DNA of 64,000 nt from an uncultured Clostridia bacterium. Its GTDB lineage: Bacteria; Bacillota; Clostridia; Christensenellales; Pumilibacteraceae. The notes beneath the pieces were generated by a model. The model made no database searches. It saw only the letters and a list, made by a program, of their open reading frames with translations, and was not told where the DNA came from. The DNA lies in assembly GCA_947086925.1 (NCBI GenBank), contig CAMUAL010000004.1, forward strand, positions 4,157 to 68,156, read 5' to 3'. Positions within the stretch are counted from its first letter, which is position 1. Each line of letters starts with the position of its first letter. Positions 51,393 to 60,390 of this stretch are shown in pieces. Both the position numbers and the translations under genes were made by a program.

Positions 51393-52660
51393 TATAAAAA
51401 AAGAGTCCTTGCCGCAACGTCTATATCGCCCGCGCCGCAGTAAATAAGCGCGTCGCATTTTTCGGCAAGGCGCACCGCCTGCTCGTTAAGTTCGAAAAAC
51501 GTGCCGCAATAACGCGCCGAGTGCCCGCTTTCTATAATCGCTCTGCAAAGAAGATTGCCGCTTACGCCCGCAATCGGTTCTTCACGCGCCGCATACACTT
51601 CGGCAATCAAAATATCGTCCGCCTTGCAAAGACCCTGTGAAAACCCGTGCAAAAGCGACTGCGTGCGCGTGTAGGTGTGCGGCTGAAACGCAACCGCAAT
51701 CCGCTTGAAACCCGCGCCTCGTACGCACGACAACATGCTTTCAATCTCGCGCGGGTGGTGCGCGTAGTCGGTGTACACAAAGCACTCGCCGAGTCTGCCG
51801 AGATATTCGAGCCTGCGCTTAACCCCCGTAAAGCTCTCTAAGCCGCGCTTTATCGAATCGAATTGCACCCCCGCCCCTATTGCCGCCGCCGCCGCGGCAA
51901 CCGCATTAAACACGTTATGCCGCCCGAGAACTTTGAGTTCTATTTTACCGTAGTCGCCGCTTTTCCCCGCCAAGATAAACGAAGCTCCGTCGCGGCTCTC
52001 GGAAATTTCGCGCGCAAAAAAATCATTGTTTTCGTTAAGCCCGAAGCTTATGTGCTTGCCGTCGCGAAGCGGAGCACTGCGTTCATCGTCGCCGCACACT
52101 ATTCTGAGGGGCGCAGAGCGCGAAAACACATTGAACGCATTTGTAATGTCGTCCAAATCGCGGTAATAGTCGGTGTGGTCAAGCTCCACGTTAAGCACAA
52201 CCGAAATCTGCGGCAAGATATGCAAAAAGTTCCGCTTGTATTCGCAAGCCTCGGTAATAAAAAATCTTTTGCCGCCCACGTGTCCGTTTTCGCCGTTGTA
52301 TTCGCCGCCCAAATGAACGGTTGCGTTAAGCGGCGCGAAAATACACCCGAGCATGGCAGTGCAAGTCGTTTTGCCGTGACTGCCCGCAACCGCAATCGTG
52401 GTTTTGTAGCCGCGGCATATCTGCCCCAAAAATTCGGCGCGCGACATGATTTTTATTCCGTGTTCGCGCGCATATGTAAGCTCCGCGTTGTCATCGGGTA
52501 TCGCGGAAGAATAAACCGCAAGGTCGGCTCCCGCTACGTTTTGCTCGCTGTGCCCGTTTAAAGCAATGTCGCTGCCCGTAACAACCGAACCGTCTGCCCG
52601 TGCGATTTTACCAAGGGCTTTCATGCTTGCCCCTTCGCACCCTATAAAATGAATCCTCAT
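51392..52660 (-). CDS. murC: UDP-N-acetylmuramate--L-alanine ligase
   Basis: About 422 residues from MRIHFIGCEGASM (52660), the usual MurC start; an in-frame ATG at 52720 would add 20 unusual residues. It adds L-Ala to UDP-MurNAc. The ATP loop is AVAGSHGKTTCTAML; VELDHTDYY, GRHNVFNAVAAAAAA, YTDYAHHPREIESML and QPHTYTRTQSL follow. The N-terminal Rossmann loop G-C-E-G-A-S-M departs from the common G-I-G-G-x-G-M-S. Slightly shorter than the typical ~460. Confidence 0.92.
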   Translation of the reverse strand: MRIHFIGCEGASMKALGKIARADGSVVTGSDIALNGHSEQNVAGADLAVYSSAIPDDNAELTYAREHGIKIMSRAEFLGQICRGYKTTIAVAGSHGKTTCTAMLGCIFAPLNATVHLGGEYNGENGHVGGKRFFITEACEYKRNFLHILPQISVVLNVELDHTDYYRDLDDITNAFNVFSRSAPLRIVCGDDERSAPLRDGKHISFGLNENNDFFAREISESRDGASFILAGKSGDYGKIELKVLGRHNVFNAVAAAAAAIGAGVQFDSIKRGLESFTGVKRRLEYLGRLGECFVYTDYAHHPREIESMLSCVRGAGFKRIAVAFQPHTYTRTQSLLHGFSQGLCKADDILIAEVYAAREEPIAGVSGNLLCRAIIESGHSARYCGTFFELNEQAVRLAEKCDALIYCGAGDIDVAARTLFL

Positions 52661-52778
52661 ATTCCAAAGTATGAGCGTTGCCCCGAACTTGTTACGGATT
52701 TTGTCTGCGCAACATATCATAATTAGCTTAATATTTCAAAAAAATTCTCATTTTTAGCTAAAAAAACCCAAAAAAGTA

Positions 52779-52807
52779 TTGCCAAAATAAATATTATGGT
52801 GTATACT
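52779..52807 (+). promoter_or_regulatory. promoter of spoVG
   Basis: TTGCCA (52779-52784), 17-bp spacer, TATACT (52802-52807), with AAGGGG before ATG 52854. Confidence 0.75.
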
Positions 52808-52853
52808 AATATCAATGCAAAAAAATATTTTTAGCAAGGGGTTGAAAACGTAA

Positions 52854-53135
52854 ATGAACATCACAGAAGTACGCATCAGGTTGGTCAAGTCCGACGAAGG
52901 AAAGCTTAAAGGCGTTGCGTCGATAACAATCGACGATTGCTTTGTAGTCCACGACGTGAAAATCATCGAAGGCGCAGAGGACTATTTCATTGCAATGCCC
53001 AGCAAAAAAACTCCTACGGGCGAGTTTAAAGATATTGTACATCCTTTAAACACCGAAACTCGCGAGAATCTGCGCAGTATCGTTTTGGCGGAATTTGAAA
53101 AAGCCAAGCAACAAGCAGCACAACAAGCAGTTTAA
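52854..53135 (+). CDS. spoVG: septation/RNA-binding regulator SpoVG
   Basis: A 93-residue protein, MNITEVRIRLVKSDEGKLKG onward, with the family core VASITIDDCFVVHDVKIIEG and FIAMPSKKTPTGEFKDIVHP nearly identical to SpoVG consensus. SpoVG binds nucleic acid and affects septum formation, sporulation and virulence genes in Firmicutes. The Gln/Ala-rich tail (KAKQQAAQQAV) is short. Single gene between a sigma-A-like promoter and a strong terminator. Confidence 0.95.
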   Translation: MNITEVRIRLVKSDEGKLKGVASITIDDCFVVHDVKIIEGAEDYFIAMPSKKTPTGEFKDIVHPLNTETRENLRSIVLAEFEKAKQQAAQQAV

Positions 53136-53150
53136 AAAGTACAAAACAAA

Positions 53151-53187
53151 AAAGAAACGGTTACAAATCGTAACCGTTTCTTTTTTT
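53151..53187 (+). terminator. bidirectional terminator between spoVG and the LRR gene
   Basis: AAGAAACGGTTAC / GTAACCGTTTCTT 13-bp perfect stem, 5-nt loop, T-runs on both strands. Confidence 0.95.
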
Positions 53188-53248
53188 GTTGTTTTAGTTG
53201 TTTGATTTAATATAGCGATTATATGCCGTGATTTAACAGTTGGAATTT

Positions 53249-54214
53249 TTACACCGTGCCCTTGTAAACGCGGTTGCCGTCCGACGCCTCTACCGTAACG
53301 GTACGATTGCCGTTCCATTGCGTAGCGTCGTTTATCATGTTGTTCCATTCGTTCAGCGTGCCGCCGAAATCTATTACGTTTAGCGAGTTGCAACCGTCGA
53401 AGGCATACGAGCCGAGCGCCGACAGCGAATCGGGAACGGTGATTCTTTCCAGCACCGAGCACCCCTTAAACGCCGAGCTGTTTATTGCGGTAACGCCCGC
53501 GGGGATTTCGATTTCGGCAATCGCCGTACCGGCAAAAGCAAACTGCGCAACCGTTTTAAGCAAAATTCCGCCGTCGAAATTTACTGCCGTAAGTGCCGAA
53601 CAATCTTTAAACGCGCTCATGCCGATAGCGGTTACGCTTGCGGGAATATTAACCGATTCGAGGTTAAAGCACCCCTCGAACGCGCGGTTGCCGATTTCGG
53701 TGAGCTTGCCGTTAAAAGTTACGGCGGTAAGCGACGAACAGCCGTAAAAAGCGTTATCGGAAACCGTTGTCACATTTTCCGGAACGGTAAAGTTTTTAAT
53801 GCCGCTGTTTGCAAACGTGCCGCTTTTTATTTCGGTTATAAGCAACGGGTCTTCAAACGATATGCTTGCAAGTCTGCCGCAACCCGAAAATGCGTCTGCC
53901 GCAATTCCCGTAACCTTAAACATTTTACCCGTTTTGCCGTTCTGCACAGCCGAAGGAATAACGATATCGGTTAAGTTAAAGTTGTCGGAAATTCCGCTTA
54001 CAACGGCGGTTGCCCGCGCGGAATCGAACTCGAATTTAATAGGCAAAACGGAATCGTCGTTAATTAAGCATTTGGTTTCCCCCGCCGCCGAGTCGTAATA
54101 ATAAACGTGTTCGCCGCTTTTGCATGTGCCCGAACATGCGGCAAACGCCGCCCCTATAACGCAAAGCGTAAGCGTCAGCACAATCAAAGTAATCAGCTTC
54201 TTTTTTAACTTCAA
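53249..54214 (-). CDS. BspA-type leucine-rich-repeat lipoprotein
   Basis: A 321-residue protein. It starts at TTG 54214 with GGAGGAATT upstream. The signal peptide ends in a lipobox (GAAFAAC, Cys about 26). About six LRR_5 repeats follow from residue 95, each like AFYGCSSLTAVTFNGKLTEI or AFKGCSVLERITVPDSLSAL. Such lipoproteins present an LRR sheet on the cell surface and often bind host or partner proteins in gut bacteria. The C-terminal 40 residues (WNNMINDATQWNGNRTVTV) are the usual cap. Confidence 0.88.
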   Translation of the reverse strand: MKLKKKLITLIVLTLTLCVIGAAFAACSGTCKSGEHVYYYDSAAGETKCLINDDSVLPIKFEFDSARATAVVSGISDNFNLTDIVIPSAVQNGKTGKMFKVTGIAADAFSGCGRLASISFEDPLLITEIKSGTFANSGIKNFTVPENVTTVSDNAFYGCSSLTAVTFNGKLTEIGNRAFEGCFNLESVNIPASVTAIGMSAFKDCSALTAVNFDGGILLKTVAQFAFAGTAIAEIEIPAGVTAINSSAFKGCSVLERITVPDSLSALGSYAFDGCNSLNVIDFGGTLNEWNNMINDATQWNGNRTVTVEASDGNRVYKGTV

Positions 54215-54242
54215 AATAATTCCTCCGAAAAATTAGTGATAA

Positions 54243-54500
54243 GATTCCTCCGCTTCGGTCGGATTGACAAGGCTGTCACCCCGAGCATAGCCGAGGGGTC
54301 TTTCTTTTTAGATTCCTCCGCTTCGGTCGGAATGACAAGGCTGTCACCCCGAGCGTAGCCGAGGGGTCTTTCTTTTTAGATTCCTCCGCTTCGGTCGGAA
54401 TGACAAGGCTGTCACCCCGAGCATAGCCGAGGGGGCTTTCTTTTTAGATTCCTCCGCTTCGGTCGGAATGACATAACTGCTAAACTGTCATTTCGAGCTT
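54243..54500. repeat. 68-bp tandem repeats of paired inverted elements
   Basis: Three full 68-bp units start at 54243, 54311 and 54379, with a partial fourth at 54447. Each unit holds GATTCCTCCGCTTCGGTCGG plus AATGACA, then the inverted counterpart TGTCACCCCGAGC.TAGCCGAGGGGTCTTT, so each can fold into a hairpin. A single TGTCATTTCGAGC element follows at 54487. This is the same family as the 37.7-kb array. Confidence 0.9.
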
Positions 54501-54528
54501 GCCGAGAAATCTTAAAAAAATCTCACCC

Positions 54529-54720
54529 CCTTTTAGTTTCCCCCGCTCAAGCGGGGGATATTTTTGCGCCTTAGCAAATATATCCTTAAACTTGGGGTCA
54601 AGGGCGCAGCCCTTGTCGTGTGGGGTGGGTTTTAAAAGGGAGGGGCGACTTCGAAAATTAGCCCCTCCCTTTATCGTTTTCGCCAAGCCTTTTGCGACCA
54701 AAAGGCTTAAAGTAAATTTT
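54529..54720 (-). terminator. terminators and GC hairpins after the Ig-like protein gene
   Basis: Two strong hairpins lie downstream of the leftward gene: AAGCCTTTT/AAAAGGCTT (54685-54708) and AAAGGGAGGGGC/GCCCCTCCCTTT (54635-54672, 12-bp perfect stem). A third GC stem CCCCCGCTCAAGCGGGGG (54540-54557) belongs to the dispersed repeat. The remaining 54558-54634 holds nothing I recognise. Confidence 0.7.
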
Positions 54721-57268
54721 AGTTGTTTTCTTTTCTCTTTTTGCCGATAAGAACGAATGCCGCCATCATGAGTGCGATTCCGGCAATAACCGAAGTTGTG
54801 CCGATTACGTTGCTTCCGCAGCCGCTCTTTTTATTGTCTTCCGGTTCGTCGTCGCCGCCGTTGTTTGCCGCATTAACGGTGATTTCGATTGTATCGGTTA
54901 CGTCCTTACTGTTGTTCGACGAAACGGTTACTGTAATGGTAACTTTACCTGCGGCTACCGCAGTTACCTTGCCGTTTGCGTCAACCGTTGCAATGTTTGC
55001 ATCACTGCTCGTATAAGTAATTTCAACGTCAATCGATTCCGAAACATCGTCGCTGCCTGCGAGAGTTGCGGTTACGTTTACGGTACCGCCTATTTCGAGA
55101 GTGTTTTTGTTTGCGCTGAGCGTTACGCCCGTAGCATATCCGTTGGGAAGAGTTACGGTTACGTCATACGAACCCGTAACGGCAGTAGTGGTGCTTGCGC
55201 TTGTTGCGCTTGCCGTAATGGTAGCCGTGCCCTTGCCTACTGCGGTAACCAAACCGTTTGCGTCAACGGTTGCAACGCTTTCGTTACTGCTACTCCATAC
55301 AACGGTAGCCGCCGTAGCCGCCTGACTTCCGCCCTCAATCGTAGCGGTAAGCTGAGTTGTTTTTTCAATATCCACACTGTTTTTGCCTGAAACTTCTACC
55401 TTGGTAATAGCGTCTGCGGGTATAACTTCTATTACGATTGTGGCGGTAATAACATTATTAGCCGAGCTTGTGGCTTTAACGGTTGCAACGCCTTCTTTAA
55501 GGCATGTTACGGCGCCGTCCGCCGCAACGCTGATTACATCGGCGCCTTCGGTAACTTCCCATGTTACCTCGCTTACTTTTACGTCACCGATTTTGTAATC
55601 GGGATTTGCGGGGCAAGAACCTACATACGGCACTGCCTTTAATGTAAGGCTGTCAATGCTTTCGATTGAAATTTTTCCGTTTTCGGGCGCAACGCTCGCG
55701 TCGATTCCGAGTGCAGTAAATCCGTTGTATTCAAGTCCGAAGTGTCCTGCGTCCGCACCTGCGTCGGTATGGTAAACCCACGTATAATCTTTGTCGAGTC
55801 TTAAATATTTGCCGCCTTCTTTTTGGTATACGATAGTTCCGTTAGCGCTGCCTTCTCTTGCAAGCAAGCGGAAACCTTTGTTGATTGTCAGCTTATCGCC
55901 GCTCTGCCATTTATACGCATTCGCACCGTCTTTAAGGTAATACATTATATTACCGTCTGCGCTTCTGTTTACGTCAATGGTGTATCCCGAAGTATTTCCG
56001 TAATAAACAGTTTTGCCGTTTGCAAGCTTGAATACGATATTTTTAAGGAATAAAGCTTTATCTTTTGCAGTCGCTTGCGTATTGTTTACCGCAAATTCGG
56101 TGGGTTTCTTAGTATCGATACACAAAGTAGTCTGTGCAGCGTCTAAGAAGTTTGCAGCATTGTTTGCAAGCGAAAAATCGGAATAATATTCGTCGGCTAA
56201 ATCTTCAACGAAAATCTCGAAGCGCATGCTTTTGCCTATCGCGGCATTTACGCCTGAATTAGTTGCGCTTACTTTACATGTACTTCTGCCGAGCGCCGCT
56301 TCGGAAGTAATCATAAGTTTACCCATGACGGCTTCTGCGCTCATTGTAGCCGTACTTCCGTTTTCGTGGTTACCGAAATTGTTCCCGTTATATTTTTTAA
56401 ACTCAAAATATCCAAAACTTGCACCGTTGAGCCAGTTATACATTGTTATTGTGGTGTACGGTTGCATATGAATAACGTAGTTGCCGTCAAAGTCGCTAAA
56501 TGAAGTTCTTTCGATAGTGTAGCCGTCTTCTGCCAAATTGCCGAATACATTTTCCGATTCGGTTATAACGGTATCTCCTATTTTAACATACGGCGTATTA
56601 GCCGCCTCATCCGAAGCCATTGCGTAATAATATTTGAAGTTTCCCTGAGCGCTATCGAAAATATCGATATTTTCAAGCGATTTGTCGTTCAAATCTTTTG
56701 CACGGGAAATTACATTGATTCTTATAATATATTTTCCCGCATCACCGATAGGTCCCGCGTTGAAATCATGCCCCGTAGACAATTTATAATAACCCAATCC
56801 TGTTTTTTGCCCCTCAAAACTAAGTGTAAGCGGATCTGCACCGCATGTTGCTTTTGCGCTTATACTAAGGTCGCCTCTTGAATCATTGCCGTCCACATAC
56901 GCATGATTAAGCGGATTACCGTTATTATCGCCATAAAGCTGATATAAATCCGTACCGCCGTAATTGAATCTTAAATCAATGGACGCAAGTTCACTGTCTA
57001 TAACAAGAGTATATACAGTCAAAAAGTTGTCGTTTTTTCCCGAAGTGCGTTTAAGAGCAAACTTATTTTCCGCAAGCGTGCCGTATGTATCCGTAACAAC
57101 GGTATCGTTTACTTTAAGATACATTTCTTTCGGGGTGTCGCCGCCTTCTTCTTCGCCTGCGGCACGCGCGTTTATAAGGCCGAACCCGCCAAACGCCGTA
57201 ATTGCCAACGCCAAGCCGATTATAAGGGCTACAAGCGTTTTGCAAAAATTGCTTTTTGCCTTTGTCAT
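54719..57268 (-). CDS. surface protein with Big_2 Ig-like domains and a Cys-containing C-terminal anchor
   Basis: An 849-residue exported protein with a signal peptide (about 1-36). Residues 40-520 have beta-rich repeats, each introduced by a VNDTVVTDTYGTLAEN / IGDTVITESENVFGNLAE motif. Three Big_2 domains (about 560-800) carry ATVDANGLVTAVGKGTATIT-like motifs. The C-terminus has an acidic linker, KKSGCGSNVIGTTS, a transmembrane helix and KKRKENN. There is no LPXTG; the Cys before the helix resembles Clostridial CGS-type anchors. GGAGGAAA precedes the ATG. Likely wall- or membrane-displayed. Confidence 0.8.
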   Translation of the reverse strand: MTKAKSNFCKTLVALIIGLALAITAFGGFGLINARAAGEEEGGDTPKEMYLKVNDTVVTDTYGTLAENKFALKRTSGKNDNFLTVYTLVIDSELASIDLRFNYGGTDLYQLYGDNNGNPLNHAYVDGNDSRGDLSISAKATCGADPLTLSFEGQKTGLGYYKLSTGHDFNAGPIGDAGKYIIRINVISRAKDLNDKSLENIDIFDSAQGNFKYYYAMASDEAANTPYVKIGDTVITESENVFGNLAEDGYTIERTSFSDFDGNYVIHMQPYTTITMYNWLNGASFGYFEFKKYNGNNFGNHENGSTATMSAEAVMGKLMITSEAALGRSTCKVSATNSGVNAAIGKSMRFEIFVEDLADEYYSDFSLANNAANFLDAAQTTLCIDTKKPTEFAVNNTQATAKDKALFLKNIVFKLANGKTVYYGNTSGYTIDVNRSADGNIMYYLKDGANAYKWQSGDKLTINKGFRLLAREGSANGTIVYQKEGGKYLRLDKDYTWVYHTDAGADAGHFGLEYNGFTALGIDASVAPENGKISIESIDSLTLKAVPYVGSCPANPDYKIGDVKVSEVTWEVTEGADVISVAADGAVTCLKEGVATVKATSSANNVITATIVIEVIPADAITKVEVSGKNSVDIEKTTQLTATIEGGSQAATAATVVWSSSNESVATVDANGLVTAVGKGTATITASATSASTTTAVTGSYDVTVTLPNGYATGVTLSANKNTLEIGGTVNVTATLAGSDDVSESIDVEITYTSSDANIATVDANGKVTAVAAGKVTITVTVSSNNSKDVTDTIEITVNAANNGGDDEPEDNKKSGCGSNVIGTTSVIAGIALMMAAFVLIGKKRKENN

Positions 57269-57382
57269 AAATTTTCCTCCTCAGGAATGTTTTTTATTTG
57301 CACTCGGTTATTAACCGTTAATGCCTTTGTTGTGGGGATGGAGATTTAAGATTCCTCGACTTCGCTCGGAATGACATTAACG

Positions 57383-57512
57383 TAGCATGTCACCTCGACC
57401 GCATATCATAGCATATCATCTCGACCGTATATCATAGCATATCATCTCGACCGTATATCATGACATGTCACCTCGACCATATATAATAACATGTCACCTC
57501 GACCGTAGCGGA
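57383..57512. repeat. 26-bp tandem repeats of the dispersed element
   Basis: Five copies with 26-bp period start at 57383, 57409, 57435, 57461 and 57487 (core CATRTCAYCTCGACCGTATAT). They are flanked by full-length elements (ATTCCTCGACTTCGCTCGGA at 57352, and CCTCGACCGTAGCGGAGAGG at 57496). The 57269-57570 gap otherwise holds only a poly-G hairpin at 57548-57566. Confidence 0.9.
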
Positions 57513-57570
57513 GAGGTCTTTTTTCTCATCCCCTTTTTATTTCACCCGTTCAAGCGGGGGGGGGTAAGGA

Positions 57571-60168
57571 CTATTTTGCTCTTATCTCTACCCGCACGTC
57601 GTTTAACTGAGTATAAACCGTAAGGGTGCCGTCGCCGTTAATCGTGTACGCACGTGTGGGAACGCCGCCCACGCACACCTCGAAGTCCCATGCGGGAATA
57701 TCGAACGTAACGCCGAGTTTCGCGGTTTGCGAGCCTTTAACGCTTGTGCTGTAATTGCGCAGATTGCTTATCTCGGCAAAATACTTACCTATGCTTACGT
57801 CGTAATAATAGCCGCTGTAAATGCAGTTTTCCATACGCCAAAAGTCAAGACCGTCGGGCAAATTCGGCTTAAAGCAAAGAGTTTCGTCTGCCTTTGTGCC
57901 GAGTCCGAAGAACGCATCTGGAATACTGCGAATAAGCACCGACGCCTCGAAGAACTCGCAATCCACGCCAATCATGCCGTTTTGGTCGTTACCGGCTTCG
58001 TCCTTGCCGCCTTGCAACAAGTGCGGATAAATGGTGGTGCCGTTAAGGTGAATACTCGTTTCGGGTACGTACCCGTCCGACGCCTCTAATTCACGGTAAT
58101 ACTTGCGGTAAAAGTCCGTGCCTACGCCGCCCGCCGCTTTAACTTTTTCATACCAATGCTGTAAATCCACAAGCTTACCGTAGCCCGTAGCGGTGTTTAC
58201 AATCGACTGCGCAACAACGTCGTAATAGCTAAGGTGCAAGCCTGTGCCGCCGTTCTGCACATTGCCGTTCCAACCGCACCAATAAACGTAAGCAAAGTCG
58301 CCCACTCCGCGCGTGTATTCGCCGCCGTTAAGCTCGCGCACGTCGCTTATGTCGTGAGTGTTAAAGCGGGGCGCTATTTCGTAATGGTAAATATCTTCGC
58401 CCTGCGAATTGTCGCCCTCTACGATTCGCTCGCCGTTAATCCAATCGAGAATCGACTTTGCTTGCTCGTCGGTAGCCAAGCCGAGCATTATCGCTTGCTC
58501 GTTAAACAGCGTGTAGCCGTGGTCTTGAATACTTCCCGATTCGTCGTCGCGGCGTCCCACATGGAATCTGCCCGTCTGCTCATTCCAAAACTCGGTTTGT
58601 ATGCGACTGCGGCATTTTTCAGCCAAGGCGGGCAAGCTTTCTGCGGTTTCGATTGTATACACAATCTCGGTATCCATCTTGCCGCCCATTGTTATAACGT
58701 CTTGTTCATATTCTTCTAAGTCGAGCGAACGCGCCATTTCTTCCAAGTAAATCATGTCGCAAAGCGCGGTGTAATACTCTAAGTTGTTGTATAAATTCAC
58801 ATTGGGGAACGCGTCAACGTCCCAATATCCGTTGCCTATCGCCGTTCCGTAAGCGCGGGTTGCGTCGTTAAAATGCCCCGCAATGTTCTCTACGCTTATA
58901 AGTCCGGTACTGCCAAGGCAAGTATCGAGCAAAAAGTTCATTGCCTTACGCGCGTTGGGAAGCACTTTTTTAAGAAGCTCTTTGTCGTAAGAAAATTCGA
59001 GATTGTTTTTTGCCGCTATTATATAGTTGCAGCAATTTATAATCTGACGGTCGTCGAACTCGCTGCAAATGTAATCGAACGAGAGCGTGCCTTGAATGGT
59101 ATAGCCGGGCTTTGAAACAAGTTCTATTTTAAGCGCGGTGATTTTACGTTCGTTGCGGTCACTGCCGAAAGATATTCCCCAATCCTCGTTTAAAAACATC
59201 GGGAAAAAGTAGTTGCCTTTTTCGATATTTTCGCTTCCTATCGTTTTGCCGTTTACGCAGAAAGTGGAAAACGGCACTTCCCCGAGCCACTCGTTACCCG
59301 ACTCGGTTGTTTTAAACGATACGTACAAATCGTCGATATTAAAGTTGCCTCTGCCCGTAAAGCGAATACCCATACGCAAAAACGGCGTTAAGTACGTAGG
59401 CACATTAAAGTTTTCGGTATAAAGAGATATTTTGCTTATGCCCGAACGCGTGGCAATATCGAGCGTGCCGGGAGTTCCCGAATTAACCGTTTTCGTTACG
59501 GTTGTGCCGTCGCCCTCGACAATCCAATCGCCGCTTGTTCCCGCAACGCCCGCGCCCGTGCCTACATTGCCGGGACTTGGACTTGTGGAAGTGGAATCGA
59601 ACGTCCAATATTTGCCGCCGTTGCCCGATACTTCGGGGAACGCCCAACCCATGCCCCAATCGTCGAACGTGTTATTTTGCCAAATGCCGGTATCCGTCCA
59701 AACATAGCCGGTGTTGTCTTGCACCAAATAGTTGTTGTTGCCGTCTTCCTTATTTAAAAGCCATTTGTTTACGTTATCGTTTACCGCGTTTGCGCCGCCC
59801 TTGCCCGTTACCGTGCCGTTAGCCGCGCTCGCGTCCCAAAAACCGCCGAACAAACTGTCCCACTCACGCCAGCCGCTGCGGGTTTGTCGTCCTATTTCGC
59901 CGCTACCCACAGCCAAAGCGGTATCGTTACCGAGGTGACGCGCAAAATATTCGTTTATAAATGCGTCGAGTTCGGCATTAGAGCTTACAAAATTAAGCAT
60001 GTTGTTAGTAGACGTGCGTCCCGTCGTGTAATCGTCGGGCTCGTAGTCGCTGCTCGGTGCGCCGTCGGGCGTTGCCCAATCGGGTGTGAATTTATTATTG
60101 CCGCAAGCAAAGCACGCCGCCGCCATTATAGTGCACAATATTAAGCATATGGTTTTCTTACTTTTCAT
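57571..60168 (-). CDS. large lipoprotein, putative (alpha/alpha)6-barrel glycosidase
   Basis: An 865-residue lipoprotein (signal peptide with AACFAC, Cys about 22). Residues about 30-390 are beta-rich, with a WNNTFDDWGMGWAFPEVSG Gly/Asn/Ser-rich part. Residues about 400-780 are helical, with ATRAYGTAIGNGYWDVDAFP, NLYNNLEYYTALCDMIYLEE and RRDDESGSIQDHGYTLFNEQ, reminiscent of six-hairpin glycosidases. A C-terminal beta domain closes it. I cannot name a GH family or the catalytic acids with confidence. The operators upstream suggest sugar-induced expression. Confidence 0.6.
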   Translation of the reverse strand: MKSKKTICLILCTIMAAACFACGNNKFTPDWATPDGAPSSDYEPDDYTTGRTSTNNMLNFVSSNAELDAFINEYFARHLGNDTALAVGSGEIGRQTRSGWREWDSLFGGFWDASAANGTVTGKGGANAVNDNVNKWLLNKEDGNNNYLVQDNTGYVWTDTGIWQNNTFDDWGMGWAFPEVSGNGGKYWTFDSTSTSPSPGNVGTGAGVAGTSGDWIVEGDGTTVTKTVNSGTPGTLDIATRSGISKISLYTENFNVPTYLTPFLRMGIRFTGRGNFNIDDLYVSFKTTESGNEWLGEVPFSTFCVNGKTIGSENIEKGNYFFPMFLNEDWGISFGSDRNERKITALKIELVSKPGYTIQGTLSFDYICSEFDDRQIINCCNYIIAAKNNLEFSYDKELLKKVLPNARKAMNFLLDTCLGSTGLISVENIAGHFNDATRAYGTAIGNGYWDVDAFPNVNLYNNLEYYTALCDMIYLEEMARSLDLEEYEQDVITMGGKMDTEIVYTIETAESLPALAEKCRSRIQTEFWNEQTGRFHVGRRDDESGSIQDHGYTLFNEQAIMLGLATDEQAKSILDWINGERIVEGDNSQGEDIYHYEIAPRFNTHDISDVRELNGGEYTRGVGDFAYVYWCGWNGNVQNGGTGLHLSYYDVVAQSIVNTATGYGKLVDLQHWYEKVKAAGGVGTDFYRKYYRELEASDGYVPETSIHLNGTTIYPHLLQGGKDEAGNDQNGMIGVDCEFFEASVLIRSIPDAFFGLGTKADETLCFKPNLPDGLDFWRMENCIYSGYYYDVSIGKYFAEISNLRNYSTSVKGSQTAKLGVTFDIPAWDFEVCVGGVPTRAYTINGDGTLTVYTQLNDVRVEIRAK

Positions 60169-60271
60169 TCGGCTCTCCCGTGCCTTGTAAATCGTTTTTC
60201 AAAAACAAAAACGCGACTTCCACATGTATTTTATCGGGAGCGCGCAAACTCATTATGTCAACCCATTTTCC

Positions 60272-60333
60272 CTGTACGTACACGTGTACCATTTTTAATT
60301 GCACGTATTACTTAAATAAGTAACACGTGTACT
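60272..60333 (-). promoter_or_regulatory. cluster of palindromic operators upstream of the glycosidase
   Basis: TGTACGTACA (60272-60281) overlaps the perfect 12-mer GTACACGTGTAC (60277-60288). A 28-bp near-perfect inverted repeat CACGTaTTACTT/AAGTAAcACGTG spans 60302-60329 and shares its ACACGTGTAC end with a third site. All lie between the promoter and the gene, where a LacI- or GntR-type repressor would block transcription. Confidence 0.7.
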
Positions 60334-60343
60334 TCACTATAAG

Positions 60344-60372
60344 ATTTTATCACACAAACTAATACTTGTCAA
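60344..60372 (-). promoter_or_regulatory. promoter of the glycosidase gene
   Basis: Minus-strand TTGACA (60367-60372), 17-bp spacer, TAAAAT (60344-60349). The first operator begins about 11-15 bp downstream of the -10 box. Confidence 0.85.
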
Positions 60373-60390
60373 TACCTTTTTTAAAAATAG

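Noticed and set aside
54480..54701. A 73-codon minus-strand frame.
   Set aside because: Made entirely of terminator hairpins and the dispersed repeat.
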